NCBI GenBank assembly: GCA_965204395.1
Contig: OZ241987.1
Location: 4,030,001-4,094,000, forward strand
DNA: 64,000 bases
From: Bin87 sp965204395
GTDB lineage: Bacteria > Chloroflexota > Dehalococcoidia > Lucifugimonadales > UBA3495
Direction: 5' to 3'
The position numbers and the translations under genes are program-made. The notes below the pieces were generated by a model. The model did no database searches. It had not been told where the DNA came from and saw only the letters and a list, made by a program, of their open reading frames with translations. Shown here in pieces: positions 62,163-64,000 of this stretch. Position 1 is the stretch's first letter. Each line of letters starts with the position of its first letter.

Positions 62163-64000
62163 AGCTTCGCCACCTCAGCCGGTCGCTCCACGCCGGGAGC
62201 ATGTTGTCGCCGCACACGGCGATACCTGGGCGGATCCGTGGTTCTGGCTACGCGAGCAGGACGACCCGGCGACCATGGAATATCTGCACGCGGAAAACGC
62301 CTACACCGATGCGTTCCTGGACCCGTTGAAATCATTGCAAGACGTTATCTACGAGGAAATACGGGGGCGCATCAAAGAAGACGACAACACCGTACCCGAG
62401 AAAGAAGGCGACTACTATTACTACGTGCGGTACGAGGAAGGCGGCCAATACCCGATTTACTGTCGAAAACATGGGAGCGAAGACGGCGCCGAGGAGATCT
62501 TGCTGGACGTCAACGCATTGGCTGAAGGCCACGACTACACCCGCGTCGGCACGTTCGAAAACAGCCCTGATCATCGCTTGATCGCATATGGAGTCGATCA
62601 CGATGGGTCGGAGCAGTACACCATTCGGGTGGTGAACGTCGAAACCGGCGAAACGCTATCGGACACCATTCCAAACACCTACTACAGCCTCGAATGGTGC
62701 AACGATAACCGGAACCTTTACTACTCGGTGTTGGACGAACACCACCGACCAGTGAGTGTTTTCCGGCACACGCTGGGGGATGATCCAACCCAGGACCGGC
62801 TGGTCTATCACGAAGACGATCCCCGCTTTTTTGTAGGCGTGGGCAAATCCAACACCGGGAGGTTCATCTACGTCGTTGCGGGCGGTAACAATATGTCCGA
62901 GTGGTATTTCCTGGACGCTGACGACCCAGGAGCGGATTTGACACTGGTCGAACCGAGGGCCGCCGATTTCGAATATGACATAGTCGATCACGGCGATCGC
63001 TTTTTCGTCCGCCATAATGGAAACGGGGCCAAGGATTTTGTGGTGGCAACCACGCCGGTTTCGTCGCCCGGCTGGGAAAGTTGGACCGAATTCTTGCCGC
63101 ATGAACCCGGACGGCCCATACGCGGCATCGACGCGTACCAGGATCATCTGGTGGTCGGTTGCCGGCGGCACGGCCTACCCCAGGTGATGGTCCTGCGCCT
63201 CTCCGACGGGGATGTCCACTACATCGAGGGAATCGACGAGGACGATTTCGCCATGTCTCCCCGTTCGGGGCGCGAGTTCGATACCACGTCGCTGAGGTTT
63301 GGCTACACGTCCTTGAAAACCCCGGCCGCCGTCTATGACTACGACATGGGATCCCGGGCCACAGTCCTCAGGAAACAGCAGGAAATCCCGTCAGGCTACG
63401 ACCCGACGAAATACGAAACTCGTCGAATATGGGCAACAGGGAGGGACGGAACCCAAATCCCTATCAGCTTGCTCATGCGACGCGACGCGGTCATAGACCG
63501 ATCGGCGCCGTTATACCTGTACGGTTACGGCAGTTACGGGTTGACGATGGAGGCCAGCTTTAGCATCTCCGCGTTGAGCCTGGTGGAGCGGGGTTTCATT
63601 TTCGCCATCGCGCACATCCGGGGCGGCATGGAAATGGGATGGGACTGGTATGAGAACGGTAAATTGCTGAACAAGCGCAACACGTTCAACGATTTCATTG
63701 ACTGCGCCGAACACCTGGTCGCCGAGGGTTACACATCGCGGGGACGCATCGCGGCCGTGGGCGGCAGCGCTGGCGGTATGCTGATGGGCGTGGTTGCCAA
63801 CGAACGCCCGGACCTTTTTGGTTGTATGGTTGCCCACGTTCCGTTCGTGGACGTGCTGAACACCATGCTGGACGACACTCTGCCTCTCACAACCATGGAG
63901 TACAACGAGTGGGGCAACCCCAACGAATCCGAGTATTACCGGTACATCCGGTCCTACTCTCCCTACGACAACGTCACGGAGCAGGACTACCCGCCCCTGC
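62149..64000 (+). CDS. ptrB: Oligopeptidase B (prolyl oligopeptidase family, S9A), 3' truncated
   Basis: The frame opens at ATG 62149 and stays open to the window end: 617 codons are visible of a typical 690. The N-terminal HGDTWADPWFWLREQDDP is the oligopeptidase B signature. A beta-propeller region runs to about residue 400. The catalytic domain shows PLYLYGYGSYG, IRGGMEMGWDWYENGK and GGSAGG with Ser540 as the nucleophile. The Asp and His of the triad lie beyond the window. It cleaves after basic residues in small peptides. It overlaps the SRPBCC gene by 14 bases. Confidence 0.93.
   Translation, partial: MTNSEASPPQPVAPRREHVVAAHGDTWADPWFWLREQDDPATMEYLHAENAYTDAFLDPLKSLQDVIYEEIRGRIKEDDNTVPEKEGDYYYYVRYEEGGQYPIYCRKHGSEDGAEEILLDVNALAEGHDYTRVGTFENSPDHRLIAYGVDHDGSEQYTIRVVNVETGETLSDTIPNTYYSLEWCNDNRNLYYSVLDEHHRPVSVFRHTLGDDPTQDRLVYHEDDPRFFVGVGKSNTGRFIYVVAGGNNMSEWYFLDADDPGADLTLVEPRAADFEYDIVDHGDRFFVRHNGNGAKDFVVATTPVSSPGWESWTEFLPHEPGRPIRGIDAYQDHLVVGCRRHGLPQVMVLRLSDGDVHYIEGIDEDDFAMSPRSGREFDTTSLRFGYTSLKTPAAVYDYDMGSRATVLRKQQEIPSGYDPTKYETRRIWATGRDGTQIPISLLMRRDAVIDRSAPLYLYGYGSYGLTMEASFSISALSLVERGFIFAIAHIRGGMEMGWDWYENGKLLNKRNTFNDFIDCAEHLVAEGYTSRGRIAAVGGSAGGMLMGVVANERPDLFGCMVAHVPFVDVLNTMLDDTLPLTTMEYNEWGNPNESEYYRYIRSYSPYDNVTEQDYPPL

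Overview
The window looks like a chromosomal segment of a G+C-rich, free-living bacterium, most likely Chloroflexota close to the SAR202/Dehalococcoidia lineage. This placement is an inference from gene content. There are several CaiB/BaiF CoA-transferases, luciferase-like flavin/F420 oxidoreductases, SDR enzymes, an MmgE/PrpD protein and a cytochrome P450. There is also an inositol-phospholipid cluster, and a 23S rRNA gene standing apart from any 16S gene. No phage, transposase or CRISPR array was seen.

Layout. 1-1.9 kb: 3' end of a xanthine-dehydrogenase-type molybdenum subunit and a MoaD/ThiS-like sulfur carrier. 2-3.8 kb: a membrane-anchored DUF3352-like protein on the minus strand. 3.9-12.7 kb: a cobalt/corrin locus. 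It starts with a sigma70-type promoter, a cobalamin riboswitch and a visible terminator/antiterminator switch. Then come cbiE, cobN, an unrecognised small gene, cbtB, a structured leader, cbtA and a fused ChlI-ChlD chelatase motor. 12.8-16.5 kb: glyQS, birA and two SDR genes, the second with degraded catalytic motifs. 16.5-18.3 kb: a low-G+C AAA ATPase/DUF4276 pair, a candidate defence module. 18.3-24.6 kb: hisZ-hisG-(Zn-dependent phospholipase C-like)-hisD-hisC-hisB.

24.7-35 kb: an orphan repeat protein, a crotonase, a strand-skewed C-rich intergenic region, nfeD with its slipin partner, meaB with an unknown upstream gene, an HpaI-type aldolase, the RNase P RNA gene (minus strand), a beta-hydroxyacid dehydrogenase, tRNA-Gln, and a cupin-P450 pair. 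35-43.3 kb: dnaJ-prmA, a kinase-like/PP2C phosphatase pair, then inositol-phosphate synthase, a PimA-like mannosyltransferase and a CDP-alcohol phosphatidyltransferase, which together suggest phosphatidylinositol mannoside-like lipids. 43.4-51.4 kb: a ferritin-like/VIT1 fusion, small catabolic genes, an ammonium transporter, a MOSC protein and a crotonase.

51.4-55 kb: a self-contained 23S rRNA transcription unit with its own promoter and a very long processing stem, followed by initiator tRNA-Met. No 5S gene follows within the visible spacer. 55-64 kb: three CaiB/BaiF genes, two luciferase-like oxidoreductases, an IsdG-type heme monooxygenase with an intact Asn/Trp/His triad, an SRPBCC protein and a truncated oligopeptidase B. 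The B12 locus, MeaB and the acyl-CoA enzymes fit a metabolism using cobalamin-dependent and CoA-ester chemistry.
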